From Chitinophagaceae bacterium (lineage in GTDB: Bacteria; Bacteroidota; Bacteroidia; Chitinophagales; Chitinophagaceae): DNA of 7,369 bases. How positions within the stretch are numbered: the first letter of the stretch is position 1; each line of letters opens with the position of its first letter. Both the position numbers and the translations under genes were made by a program. Of the stretch, positions 1-7,100 are shown piece after piece. Location: NCBI GenBank assembly GCA_003135585.1, contig PLCH01000463.1, positions 1-7,369 on the forward strand, read 5' to 3'. The notes below the pieces were generated by a model that saw only the letters and a list, made by a program, of their open reading frames with translations, was not told the origin of the DNA and searched no databases.

Positions 1-53
1 AATCACATAATAACCAAATGTTTATAGAGGTTTGCTTTTTGCCCACTGTGGTT

Positions 54-81
54 TTTGGTTGATTTTGGTAGAATTTGGTAG
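54..81. repeat. Three TTTGG(T/A)-type direct repeats at 10-bp period upstream of integrase
   Basis: The octamer TTTGGTTG occurs at 54-61, and TTTGGTAG at 64-71 and again at 74-81, so the copies are spaced exactly 10 bp apart, about one helical turn. They lie 70-100 bp upstream of the integrase start codon. This spacing would place a bound protein on one DNA face, as in operator or integrase arm-site arrays, but that role is inference. The TTTG cores also resemble the -33 element of Bacteroidota promoters, although I see no convincing TAnnTTTG element at the expected distance. Confidence 0.5.
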
Positions 82-104
82 CTGAAAAACGCTAAAATTT
101 TACC
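67..104. repeat. Imperfect dyad upstream of integrase (possible recombination core or leader hairpin)
   Basis: The arm at 67-82 pairs with the arm at 91-104 around an 8-nt centre (TGAAAAAC). The pairing has 14 base pairs, one of them G-T, and a 2-nt bulge (GG at 77-78). The arrangement of two inverted arms around a 7-8 bp spacer resembles a tyrosine-recombinase core site, and its position next to the integrase gene fits an attachment-site end. It could equally be a 5'-leader hairpin or a repressor operator. The dyad is visible in the sequence; the role is not established. It overlaps the 10-bp direct repeats. Confidence 0.4.
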
Positions 105-152
105 ATAAGCGGAAGGCATTTATAATGCCTCAAAAACCCACTCACATATATT

Positions 153-1193
153 ATGGACATCATTAAAAAAGCGCGACCCACAAGGGGTGGGTCAAAACTC
201 CGGTGGATTCTATTTGAAGGAACCACTAAGGGCAAAAGGACGGCAACTGGAATGTTTTCATGGCGGGAACCAAAAGATGAATCACAATTGGAACACAACA
301 GAAAAGTAATGAAGGAATTGGATTTAGCAATTTCCAACTTCAAAAAAGGGAAACAGCCGGAAAATGAAAATATTCGTGTAAAAAGTAAAAACAATTTTAT
401 CCAGTATTTTGAAAAATACTTGAAAGAAAAAAGTTCCAGAGCCTCACATTTCACTTTAAAGAAGTTTAAACAATTTCTGGTGGAAGAAAAAAGAAATCCG
501 AATTTCATTGAATTTGAAAAAATTGACAAAAAATTTTGCTTAAAGTTCCAGGATTATCTGATGGCAAATCTAACAGGTGTAACTCCGGGACATTACTTTG
601 GAGGTTTCAAAAAAATATTAAGCGAAGCTCATGAGGACAGATTATTTGACCACCATCCGGCACAGTACATAAGATGCAAAAGATACAAATGTGGAAGAAA
701 AGATACTTTGGAAAAGGAAGTAGTGGAAATATTATTGAAAGCAGATTGTCGTAATCCAGAAGTAAAGCGCGCAGCAATTGTTTCCATTTATACTGGCTTA
801 AGGTGGTGTGATGTTTCAAAACTGAAATGGGAAGACATTACCTGTGAAAATGTTATTAAACTGAAGCAATCAAAAACAGATGAACTTGTTGAAATTCCAC
901 TTCACAGAGCTGTAGCTGAAACTTTAGGAAAACGTGGAGCCGGACTTGTATTCAAACTTCCCCAACAAATTCCAGCGATGCGCACTCTAAGAAATTGGGT
1001 TAAAAATGTTGGAATTCAAAAGGAAATTACTTGGCATAGTTTGCGCCATACTTGTTCAATATTGTTGCAGGATTTAGGCGTTCCACTTCAAACAGTTGCA
1101 AAAATATTGGGCCATCCGACAACAGCCAATGTTTTCAAAACCTATCAAAATTCCAAGCTTATTAAGATGAGGGCAGCAATTAATATGCTGTAA
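153..1193 (+). CDS. Tyrosine recombinase / phage-type integrase
   Basis: This 346-residue protein is a site-specific DNA recombinase of the tyrosine integrase family, the type that moves integrative elements in Bacteroidota. Residues about 7-65 look like an arm DNA-binding domain (GKR..TG motif), about 78-170 like a SAM-like core-binding domain, and about 185-346 form the catalytic domain. The full catalytic set is visible: R217 in TGLRW, K241 in QSKTDE, H295 and R298 in HSLRH, H321 in LGHP, and nucleophile Y331 in KTYQ. The length is near the lower end for the family, but no domain is obviously missing. The ATG at 153 follows an A/T-rich leader without a Shine-Dalgarno site, which is normal in this phylum. 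The gene looks more A+T-rich than the efflux genes to the right, fitting horizontal origin. It appears intact and functional. The element it mobilises and its attachment site are not identified, though flanking dyads at 67-104 and 1213-1245 are candidates. Confidence 0.93.
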   Translation: MDIIKKARPTRGGSKLRWILFEGTTKGKRTATGMFSWREPKDESQLEHNRKVMKELDLAISNFKKGKQPENENIRVKSKNNFIQYFEKYLKEKSSRASHFTLKKFKQFLVEEKRNPNFIEFEKIDKKFCLKFQDYLMANLTGVTPGHYFGGFKKILSEAHEDRLFDHHPAQYIRCKRYKCGRKDTLEKEVVEILLKADCRNPEVKRAAIVSIYTGLRWCDVSKLKWEDITCENVIKLKQSKTDELVEIPLHRAVAETLGKRGAGLVFKLPQQIPAMRTLRNWVKNVGIQKEITWHSLRHTCSILLQDLGVPLQTVAKILGHPTTANVFKTYQNSKLIKMRAAINML

Positions 1194-1212
1194 AACGTTT
1201 TCGACATATTAG

Positions 1213-1245
1213 TTTTTTTAGACAGTGATGAGCTGTTTAAAAAAA
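1213..1245. repeat. 13-bp inverted repeat between integrase and radC remnant
   Basis: The arm at 1213-1225 (seven T, then AGACAG) pairs with 1233-1245 (CTGTTT, then seven A) around a 7-nt loop, TGATGAG. There is a single G-T pair. Because T runs lie on the 5' side and A runs on the 3' side on both strands, it lacks the usual hairpin-then-U-tract order, so a classical intrinsic terminator is doubtful. It could be a recombinase or regulator site, or a weak structure ending the integrase transcript. It lies just before the ATG of the radC remnant. Confidence 0.45.
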
Positions 1246-1250
1246 CCTGT

Positions 1251-1435
1251 ATGACAACTCCGCGAAAACAATTCCTACAACCCCTCCGAGGTCCATGGAC
1301 AGACTTTCACAGCAAGGTTGCATATAAGTGCCCACTCATTCGAGACAAACCTACCATCAATTCCTCCAAAGATGCATTTGAATACCTGAATTCAGTCTGG
1401 GACACTGCAACCTCCATGAGCTTTCTACGGCAGAA
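1251..1435 (+). pseudogene. 5' fragment of a RadC-like JAB-domain protein gene, cut by an IS
   Basis: About 62 codons from the ATG at 1251 resemble the start of Bacteroidota RadC-like proteins. The recognisable part is VAYK..., then the INSSKDAFEYL motif and SVWDTAT, matching the family pattern in which SSKDAY..L is followed by WD and then the metal-binding JAB core. The core, which would carry the HxH...D zinc ligands, is absent: the frame runs into the inverted repeat of the IS at 1436 and stops at 1500-1502 inside it. The residues after WDTAT (SMSFLRQN) may be a slightly altered version of the family's next segment. Short RadC homologues of unknown role often sit in integrative elements, which fits the adjacent integrase. 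No continuation of radC is found beyond the other IS end. The identification rests on a short segment, so the call is moderate. Confidence 0.6.
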
Positions 1436-1453
1436 TGTCCGGATATCCGGCAT
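1436..1453 (+). repeat. IS terminal inverted repeat, transposase 3' side
   Basis: TGTCCGGATATCCGGCAT matches the opposite end at 15 of 18 positions when that end is read on the minus strand. It contains the self-complementary core CGGATATCCG. It begins directly after the last radC-like codons and replaces the rest of that gene. Confidence 0.75.
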
Positions 1454-1533
1454 AAGTGAGAAATGGCGGTCTTTCACATTTAGTGTTTCCTTTATTCTTT
1501 AATGGCCAATGAATATCGTAGTTGATTTTTTAA

Positions 1534-1547
1534 AAAGGAATTCCTTT
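1534..1547 (-). terminator. Possible weak terminator after the transposase
   Basis: A perfect 14-base palindrome, AAAGGAATTCCTTT, begins 2 bp beyond the transposase stop codon. On the minus strand it gives a 5-bp stem with an AATT loop, followed by only a short T stretch. It is in the right place for transcript ending within the IS but is weak. Confidence 0.3.
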
Positions 1548-1549
1548 CT

Positions 1550-2293
1550 TTAAAAACTACCCATACAGCATTTCAATTGTTGATTTTCGCTGATTCTTCT
1601 TTGTACTGAGAGTGATAGTAGATTATTTTGGTTCTCTTTATTGTAGGTTTTTCCTTGAAGGACTTCCATGGGACTTAGTCCCTTTAAGACACCATGAGGA
1701 CGATGATTAAGATCTAATATGGCTTTGCTGAGATAATTCTCCAGGTTGGAAAAGTTATTTATCTTTTGATGATAGAGAAACCTGTATTTTAATTGCTTGT
1801 TGGCAGCCTCTATCATTGAATTGCTGTAATGGATATCCACCTGAGCGATAACATGGCGGATTTTGGGTGCATCACTTCCGGTGATCCATTGTATCACTTC
1901 TCCATAATTCTCTGAACCATCATCTGTTAAAAGCATGCATTCACTGATATTTGCCGGCACCAGATATTCTGCTTTTACTTTTGACAGGTTTTCAAACGTA
2001 TGGCATGCTCTTCGTTCAAGCGATACCTGATATCCGAGTATGGCTCTGGAATAGTTATCTTGCACCAGGTAGATATAGGCTTTCTGTTGATCTTCAGTTT
2101 TGAATTCAGTCAGGTCAGCGTGTAATTCTTGAAAAGGAGCATCATAACCGAAGGTGTTTTGTAAATCCCTTTTATCCCAGTCAAACCTAGTTGACCGTGG
2201 TATAATTTGTAACATATTGTCAGGCAAACAGTTTAGATGAAAGGCAACCAAAAGATAGGGGTGGTAGCATGTTTTGGAGCGACATGACTGCAT
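1550..2293 (-). CDS. DDE (rve/integrase-core) transposase, apparently internally deleted
   Basis: This reading frame encodes 247 residues from the ATG at 2293. An upstream TTG at 2332 is possible but lies in sequence leading out of the inverted repeat. Residues 52-215 form an RNase H-like catalytic domain: D60 in LHADLTEF, D124/D125 in LTDDGSEN, and E162 in SNSMIEAANK about 36 residues later, so the DDE triad is present. NHRPHGVLKGLSPMEVL near 196-212 is typical of the end of such domains. Residues 1-50 (CYHPYLL, then IPRSTRFDWD) look like the N-terminus of a longer Bacteroidota transposase. They join the catalytic domain abruptly at FGYD/APFQELHAD, and from memory full-length relatives carry a middle segment of well over 100 residues there. 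The frame is preserved across this join. I infer an in-frame internal deletion, so the protein is probably defective even though the catalytic residues survive. Confidence 0.75.
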   Translation of the reverse strand: MQSCRSKTCYHPYLLVAFHLNCLPDNMLQIIPRSTRFDWDKRDLQNTFGYDAPFQELHADLTEFKTEDQQKAYIYLVQDNYSRAILGYQVSLERRACHTFENLSKVKAEYLVPANISECMLLTDDGSENYGEVIQWITGSDAPKIRHVIAQVDIHYSNSMIEAANKQLKYRFLYHQKINNFSNLENYLSKAILDLNHRPHGVLKGLSPMEVLQGKTYNKENQNNLLSLSVQRRISENQQLKCCMGSF

Positions 2294-2387
2294 TGGTAAT
2301 GGCTTCGATGACAATTTGAAAAGCGGATTCAATTTAGCCCAGATAAACCAGGTAATGAAAAATCTTGTATAGATTTGATAGTCAGGA

Positions 2388-2405
2388 ATGTCGGATATCC
2401 GAACG
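2388..2405 (-). repeat. IS terminal inverted repeat, transposase 5' side
   Basis: Read on the minus strand this is CGTTCGGATATCCGACAT, differing from the other end at three positions (1, 4 and 15). It shares the CGGATATCCG core. It lies 94 bp upstream of the transposase ATG and abuts the truncated membrane-protein gene. Confidence 0.75.
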
Positions 2406-2669
2406 CTGTGTTATAGAAAGGACATAGACGTTGCAGGGTATTGAATTCCAGGACTTCCCGCATTCGCGAAGTATCATCCTCCTGGTTCTTGATAAAGCTT
2501 GCTATGTATCCCTTTTCCTTTCATGGTGACCCTGGTTTTCCAGCATTTTTTCAGCAAAAAAACCCGCGCCGACGGCTAAAAATATCGGGAGAAATTCCAG
2601 GGCATATTCATTGAATTTTTTATGGGAATGTATATGCGGTGCCGGTTTCCATGTTGTCAGTGCTCGCAT
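2405..2669 (-). pseudogene. Truncated and frameshifted single-span membrane protein of unknown function
   Basis: The minus strand encodes a conserved-looking N-terminus in two frames. The first, from an ATG at 2669, reads HIHSHKKFNEYALEFLPIF followed by LAVGAGFFAE and ends at a stop at 2502. The second frame takes over around 2514-2522 and reads KEKGYIASFIKNQEDDTS, then REVLEFNTLQ, until the IS end at 2405. Restoring one A in the run GAAAGGAAAAGG joins them as HHEKEKGY. The pattern of a His-rich start, one transmembrane helix (EFLPIFLAVGAGFFAE) and then charged helices resembles a common uncharacterised Bacteroidota membrane-protein family. Its function is unknown. The start is also doubtful: relatives tend to start just before the HSHKK segment, where an ATA codon at 2633-2631 stands here, perhaps a decayed ATG. 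The C-terminal part is lost at the IS. A sequencing error could explain the frameshift but not the truncation. Confidence 0.6.
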
Positions 2670-2808
2670 TTGCAATAAGAAGGGCCTTACCGGGGGTTTT
2701 CTAACAAAACGATAACAATCTTCATTATACGCCCATTTAAACTTCCTTTTGTCTACCAGTCTATATATAGGATAATGTAATTTAATCAAATCAATTAAAC
2801 CGAAAAAA

Positions 2809-2985
2809 ATGAAAACTTTATTAACACTCTCCATGCTGGTTCTTATAGTAACAACCAGTATTGTAAGCTGTAATCTTTTCCTGAAAGCCCAGTATGATGC
2901 TTCGGCGCTGCTTACCCTGATCTGCATTGTTTCCCTGATATTGTCCGTCAATATCCTATCAAATAAAAAAGTGACTTTGATATAA
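2809..2985 (+). CDS. Small hydrophobic membrane protein of unknown function
   Basis: This 58-residue protein is not one I recognise. It starts MKTLLTLSML after an A-rich leader (CGAAAAAAATG), the usual start context in Bacteroidota. Residues about 3-20 form a first hydrophobic helix ending in IVSC, which is lipobox-like with Cys21. Residues about 31-49 (ASALLTLICIVSLILSVNI) form a second, followed by a basic tail (SNKKVTLI). It could be a two-span inner-membrane peptide, or a small lipoprotein with one remaining span. Support for it being real comes from its membrane-protein composition and from the strong terminator about 40 bp downstream on the same strand. It is transcribed away from the broken membrane-protein gene at 2669 and toward the efflux operon. 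I found no convincing promoter in the 139-bp gap upstream. No function can be inferred. Confidence 0.6.
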   Translation: MKTLLTLSMLVLIVTTSIVSCNLFLKAQYDASALLTLICIVSLILSVNILSNKKVTLI

Positions 2986-3024
2986 ACATGGGCAGGCAAA
3001 CTTCAGTTTACGCCATTCCAAGAC

Positions 3025-3068
3025 AGCAACAAGATGAATTTCCAATCTACGGATTCTTGTTGCTTTTT
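3025..3068 (+). terminator. Rho-independent terminator between convergent genes
   Basis: A perfect 10-bp stem (AGCAACAAGA at 3025-3034 with TCTTGTTGCT at 3055-3064) encloses a 20-nt loop. On the plus strand five T follow at 3064-3068. It suits the end of the small membrane-protein transcript. The adaptor gene on the minus strand ends at 3068, so the hairpin is also just past its stop codon. On that strand there is no T tract, so termination there would be weaker or need Rho. Confidence 0.7.
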
Positions 3069-4153
3069 CATTGAAGGGCAGACCCTTCCTTGATTTCATC
3101 ATCGGCATTAACAACGATTTCTTCGCCCGCCTGAAGTTGTCCGAATGCTTCGACCTTTCCGCTTGTCTGATTCCCGGTAGAAACGTCGACTCTTTGGGCT
3201 TTTCCATTTCTTATCACCCATACATACTTTCTTTCTGTGGAAGTGATTACGGCAGAAGTAGGTACCGTGAATGCATTCGGGTTTCCCGGTGCATTTAACA
3301 ATACATCGGCGTACATCCCTGGGGCCAGAAGTCCATTGGTATTGTATACATCAATTTCCACCCTTTCTGTGCGGTATTGCACAGTAATGTTCATTGATTT
3401 CCGGCTTATCCATCCTGTCATTTTTTTACCCGGAAAAGCGCTTAGGTAAAAGGTAAGGACTCCCTTTTCCTTTAAACCTGCTGCCATCCCTTCGGGAACG
3501 TCTATCTGTAAACGAAGATGAGCGGTTTGTTTCAATTCAAGCATGGGTTTACTGTCTTTTGCCTCTGCGCTTACCAGGGCGCCAGGGTGTGTATTTCTTT
3601 CGGTGATTACTCCTGCAAAGGGGGCGGTCACCTTCAAATAAGATCGCATGGTTTCCTGCATTTGCCAGTTGGCTTTCTCAGCATTGCTCAAAGCACTGTC
3701 AGCCTCCATTTTCGCTTTGGCGGATGCCAAGTCCTGGGGGGAGATGGCACCGGCTGTCAAGGAAGCCTGTTTTAACCTCTCATAGTTTTCCCTGTCTATG
3801 ACAAAATCTGATTTTGAACGGGCAAATCTTTCTCTCGCCTGCAGGGAAGCCTGCTCCAATTCAGGCGCCTCTAATTCCATCAAAAGCTGGCCTTTTCTTA
3901 CTGCAGAACCTATATCAACCAAAACCGATTTTACATACCCGTTAACTTTCGGAAAGATACTTACCTCTTCAAAGGCAGCCAGTTGTGCAGGAAGTTTTCT
4001 CTGTTCAGCAACACCTCCTTTTTCGACTTTTGCAAATTGATAGGAATGAATCTTGGCATTATATGATGTCTTATTGTCCGGATCTTTTTTGTCTGAGCAG
4101 GAAACTATCAGCATGATTGCACAAAGAATGATCACAGAAGATTTTATTCGCAT
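3068..4153 (-). CDS. RND efflux periplasmic adaptor (membrane fusion protein), lipoprotein
   Basis: This 361-residue protein is the periplasmic adaptor of a tripartite RND exporter, bridging the inner-membrane permease to an outer-membrane channel. The N-terminus is a lipoprotein signal ending in LIVSC, with Cys19 as the predicted lipidated residue. Residues about 62-100 are the first lipoyl half (VSIFPKVNGYVKSVLVDIG, then VRKGQLL). Residues about 100-170 form a short alpha-helical hairpin rich in Ala, Glu and Lys. Residues 172-198 are the second lipoyl half (YLKVTAPFAGVITERNTHPG). About 208-285 is the beta-barrel (LRLQIDVPEG, then GLLAPGMYADVLL) and 286-361 the membrane-proximal domain (FTVPTSAVI, then VWVIRNGKAQRV). 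The length is normal for AcrA/HlyD-family adaptors. It follows the permease by 6 bp, so the two are surely cotranscribed. The ATG at 4153 has no Shine-Dalgarno site, only an A-rich leader. Substrate cannot be read from the sequence. Confidence 0.93.
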   Translation of the reverse strand: MRIKSSVIILCAIMLIVSCSDKKDPDNKTSYNAKIHSYQFAKVEKGGVAEQRKLPAQLAAFEEVSIFPKVNGYVKSVLVDIGSAVRKGQLLMELEAPELEQASLQARERFARSKSDFVIDRENYERLKQASLTAGAISPQDLASAKAKMEADSALSNAEKANWQMQETMRSYLKVTAPFAGVITERNTHPGALVSAEAKDSKPMLELKQTAHLRLQIDVPEGMAAGLKEKGVLTFYLSAFPGKKMTGWISRKSMNITVQYRTERVEIDVYNTNGLLAPGMYADVLLNAPGNPNAFTVPTSAVITSTERKYVWVIRNGKAQRVDVSTGNQTSGKVEAFGQLQAGEEIVVNADDEIKEGSALQ

Positions 4154-4159
4154 AATTTT

Positions 4160-7100
4160 TTATTTTGAGTCTTCAGGTAATAAGGAAACTGATTCAAATG
4201 ATTGTTTTTGTTGGATCCAGGCATAAACAAGAGGTACGATGAATAAGGCTGCAAAAGTGGAGGCGGCCAGACCGCCGATTACGGCACGTCCAAGAGGAGC
4301 GGACTGATCGCCTGCTTCCCCAAGTCCAATCGCCATAGGTACCATCCCTGCAATCATTGCCAGGCTAGTCATGAGAATGGGACGCATCCTTATGCTGGCA
4401 CTGATAATTGCCGCCTTAAAAGGGTCCTTATATTCGATTCGTAATTTCTCTGCGTTGGTAACTATTAAAATGGCATTGGCAACTGATACGCCTGTTGACA
4501 TGATTATGCCCATATAGGATTGCAGGTTCAGGGTCGCGCCCGTGGCCAAAAGTAATAACAAGGCGCCGAGCAAAACCGCAGGGACCGTGGCCAAAACGGA
4601 AAGAGATACGCCGAAAGACTGGTAATTGGCTGCAAGAAGTAACAGGATGACTATGATGGCCGCGAGTAGACCGCTTTGCAGCGAGCTGAGCGTTTCTATT
4701 AGCAGTGAAGACATTCCTTTTATTTCCGGCACAAGGCCCGTTGGCGGTGTGCCCAAGTCACGAATGGTCTTTTCAATTGTTTTGGTGGCGGTTCCCAAAT
4801 CCGTTTTATAAATATTTGCACTGACAGTCACGAATCTTCTTGGGCCAGAGCGGTCATATTCACCCGGCAGGCTGTCAATGGAAATATTGGCAACGTCTGA
4901 TAACACCGGTCTCATGGCCCCTTTAATCAATGGAATAGATTGCAATTGCTCAAACGAATTCATGATATATTCCGGAATCTGAACCTGGGTCTGGTAGGTA
5001 TAATTGGTCTTGTCATCCAGCCAAAGATTTTTATCGGTATACCTGCTTGAAGAAGTTGCATCTGTTATGCTCTTTGCCACTGTCTCAAGGGATAAACCCA
5101 TTTGCGCGAGTTTCTCACGGTCAATAGAAATATTGACCGTGGGGAAATTAAGGGGCTGGGATATCTGAACGTCCCTAAGAAAGGATACTGCTTTTAATTT
5201 TCCGAGCAGCCTTGTAGCATAGCTTTTTATATCAGCCATATCCTTACCGGCCACCCTTACTTCAATGGGTGTGGAAGCACCCTGCGCCATTATCTTTTCT
5301 GTCAATTCAATCGGTTCAAAAGAGAGATTTATACGGGGAAATTTTTCCTTAATATTCCTGCGGATTGTTTCTTTCAGATCGTCCATTTTCACTGCATACT
5401 TCTCATTCAAATTGATCTGAATCACGGCCTCCTGAGTCCCGCTGGTGAAAATGTAAAGGTTACTGGTTCCTATATTGCTAGGAATCAACCCCACATAAGC
5501 GGAACTAATGGCCACGTTTCCATTCACCGTGGAGCCAATTATCCCCAATATTTCTTTAACCGACCTCTCGGTCACTTCCAGTCTTGTTCCATCCGGTTCC
5601 CGGATGCGCAGCTGTAACTGCCCGCTATTGGTTTTGGGTAACAGATCTTTTCCTATGACGACAAAACAAAAGCCCGCAGCAATAAAAGTAATCAGAAAGT
5701 ATAGCATTACAATGAGTTGTCTTTTTGGCATCCATTTCTGCAGTCTTTTCGTAAGCCCAATTTTCAGCCTCGCAAAAAAACCGTTCTCCTCCCTGTGCTC
5801 GCTATCCTGCCGGTGATGTTCGTTGACCTCCGCCACTTCCTGCTCATCAAGCGCAAGACCGGCGTGCGCATGGTATTTGTGATGCTGGTATTGAAATTTT
5901 TCTTCATTCAACAACCAGTTGGCTATTACTGGCACCAGGGTTTGCGCTGCAAAAAAAGAAACAATCATGGCAAATGCAATGGATAAAGATAATGGAAGGA
6001 ACATCGCTTTAGGCACACCGCTCATAACAAAAGAAGGAGCAAAAACTGCGAGTATACATAATAGTATGAGCACCAGCGGGAAGGAAATTTCAGAACAGGC
6101 ATCCAGAATCGCCTGCTGTTTATTTTTTCCCATTTCCAAATGCTGGTGTATATTTTCGATCGTGACCGTTGCCTGGTCGACAAGGATTCCAATCGCAAGA
6201 GCCAGGCCACTTAGGGTCATAATGTTAATCGTTTGCCCAGCCAGGTTCAAAAAGAACAGACTACCCAGCACGGAGACCGGAATGGTAATGATAACCACGA
6301 TGCTGCTGCGCCAGTCTCGCAGAAACAACAAAACCATCAGGCCGGTCAGGATTGCACCCAGTATTCCTTCTGTCATCAGACTTTTTACCGCATTGATCAC
6401 AAATATTGATTGGTCAAACTCATAACTGATCTGCATATCCTCAGGTAACAGTGACTGCATCTCCGGAATTCTTTGTTTGAGTCCCTGCACCACATCCCAG
6501 GTGGAGGCATCTGCCGTTTTTACGACAGGAATATAAACGGAACGTTTGCCATTTACCAGTGCGTATCCTACCGTAATATCGGCAGCATCCGAAACGGTGG
6601 CAATGTCTCTGACAAAAACAGTATTGGCACCATTGCTCTTTACAGGTATGTCTTCAAATTGTTCTACCCTGTCTTCCAAAGAATTGAGTGAAACTAAATA
6701 CATAGTGCTATCCATCCGCAGATTCCCGGAAGGGGTAATGGTGTTGTTTCGTGTAATGGCCCCTACCACTTCATCGGGTGACATGTTCAAAACCCTTAGC
6801 CTTTGTGGATCAATATTGATTACGACTGTCCTGAGATTGGAACCAAAGGGGGGTGCCGATGACATCCCTGGCACAGTGGCAAACATGGGTCTTACTCTTG
6901 TCAGGGCAAGGTCAAATATATCCTTGAGCGATCTTGTTTTACTGGTGAAAACAAGCTCACCAACCGGCAAGGAAGAGGCATCAAACCGGATCACTTGGGG
7001 GGGCAAAGCTCCGGGAGGAAAAAAGGCCATGGTCCTGCTTACCTGTAAGGCCACCTGGGCTGAGGCTTCCGCCATATTTGTATTTTCATAAAAAGTAAGT

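Larger units (their letters stand above)
1436..2405 (-). mobile_element. Insertion sequence, ~970 bp, with DDE transposase (probably internally deleted)
   Basis: The element is defined by matching inverted ends at 1436-1453 and 2388-2405 and by the DDE transposase between them on the minus strand. It truncates a radC-like gene at its left end and a different membrane-protein gene at its right end. The bases outside the two ends (CAGAA on the left, CTGTG on the right) show no target-site duplication. The exact outer base is uncertain by one or two positions because the two tips differ (T versus C). I cannot name the ISfinder family with confidence. The transposase suggests a Bacteroidota group with an rve-type catalytic domain. 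Confidence 0.75.

Noticed and set aside
1..152. tRNA end as an attachment site for the integrase
   Set aside because: No T-loop (GTTCGAnnC) or acceptor-like sequence is visible near the left edge. The true element boundary may lie outside the window.
92..529. A 145-codon minus-strand open frame over the integrase start
   Set aside because: It is antisense to the arm-domain coding region of an intact integrase and is Phe/Ser/Leu-rich, as expected from the complement of A-rich codons.
1213..1245. Intrinsic terminator for the integrase
   Set aside because: The hairpin is strong, but no T tract follows it on either strand (the T run precedes the stem), so it is listed as an inverted repeat only.
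1436..1502. C-terminal end of the radC-like frame (VRISGISEKWRSF and onward)
   Set aside because: This is translation of the IS inverted repeat. The same VRIS start appears when the other IS end is translated (before transposase codon 1), so it is not native RadC sequence.
2670..2808. Bacteroidota promoter (TTTG / TAnnTTTG) for the small membrane protein
   Set aside because: A TTTG at 2748-2751 is present, but the best downstream match is poor and badly spaced, so it is not annotated.
2502..2999. A 165-codon open frame on the minus strand read as one protein
   Set aside because: Its first part lies antisense to the better-supported small membrane-protein gene and has no protein-like pattern. 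Only the segment from about 2669 downward looks real, and it is part of the frameshifted pseudogene.
2959..3298. Short open frames on both strands around the adaptor 3' end
   Set aside because: They overlap the adaptor coding sequence and the convergent terminator, have no recognisable domain, and no separate start context.
5919..7091. Long plus-strand open frames opposite the permease gene
   Set aside because: They are antisense to a full-length, well-recognised RND permease and their translations show no family motifs. They are by-products of its codon use.
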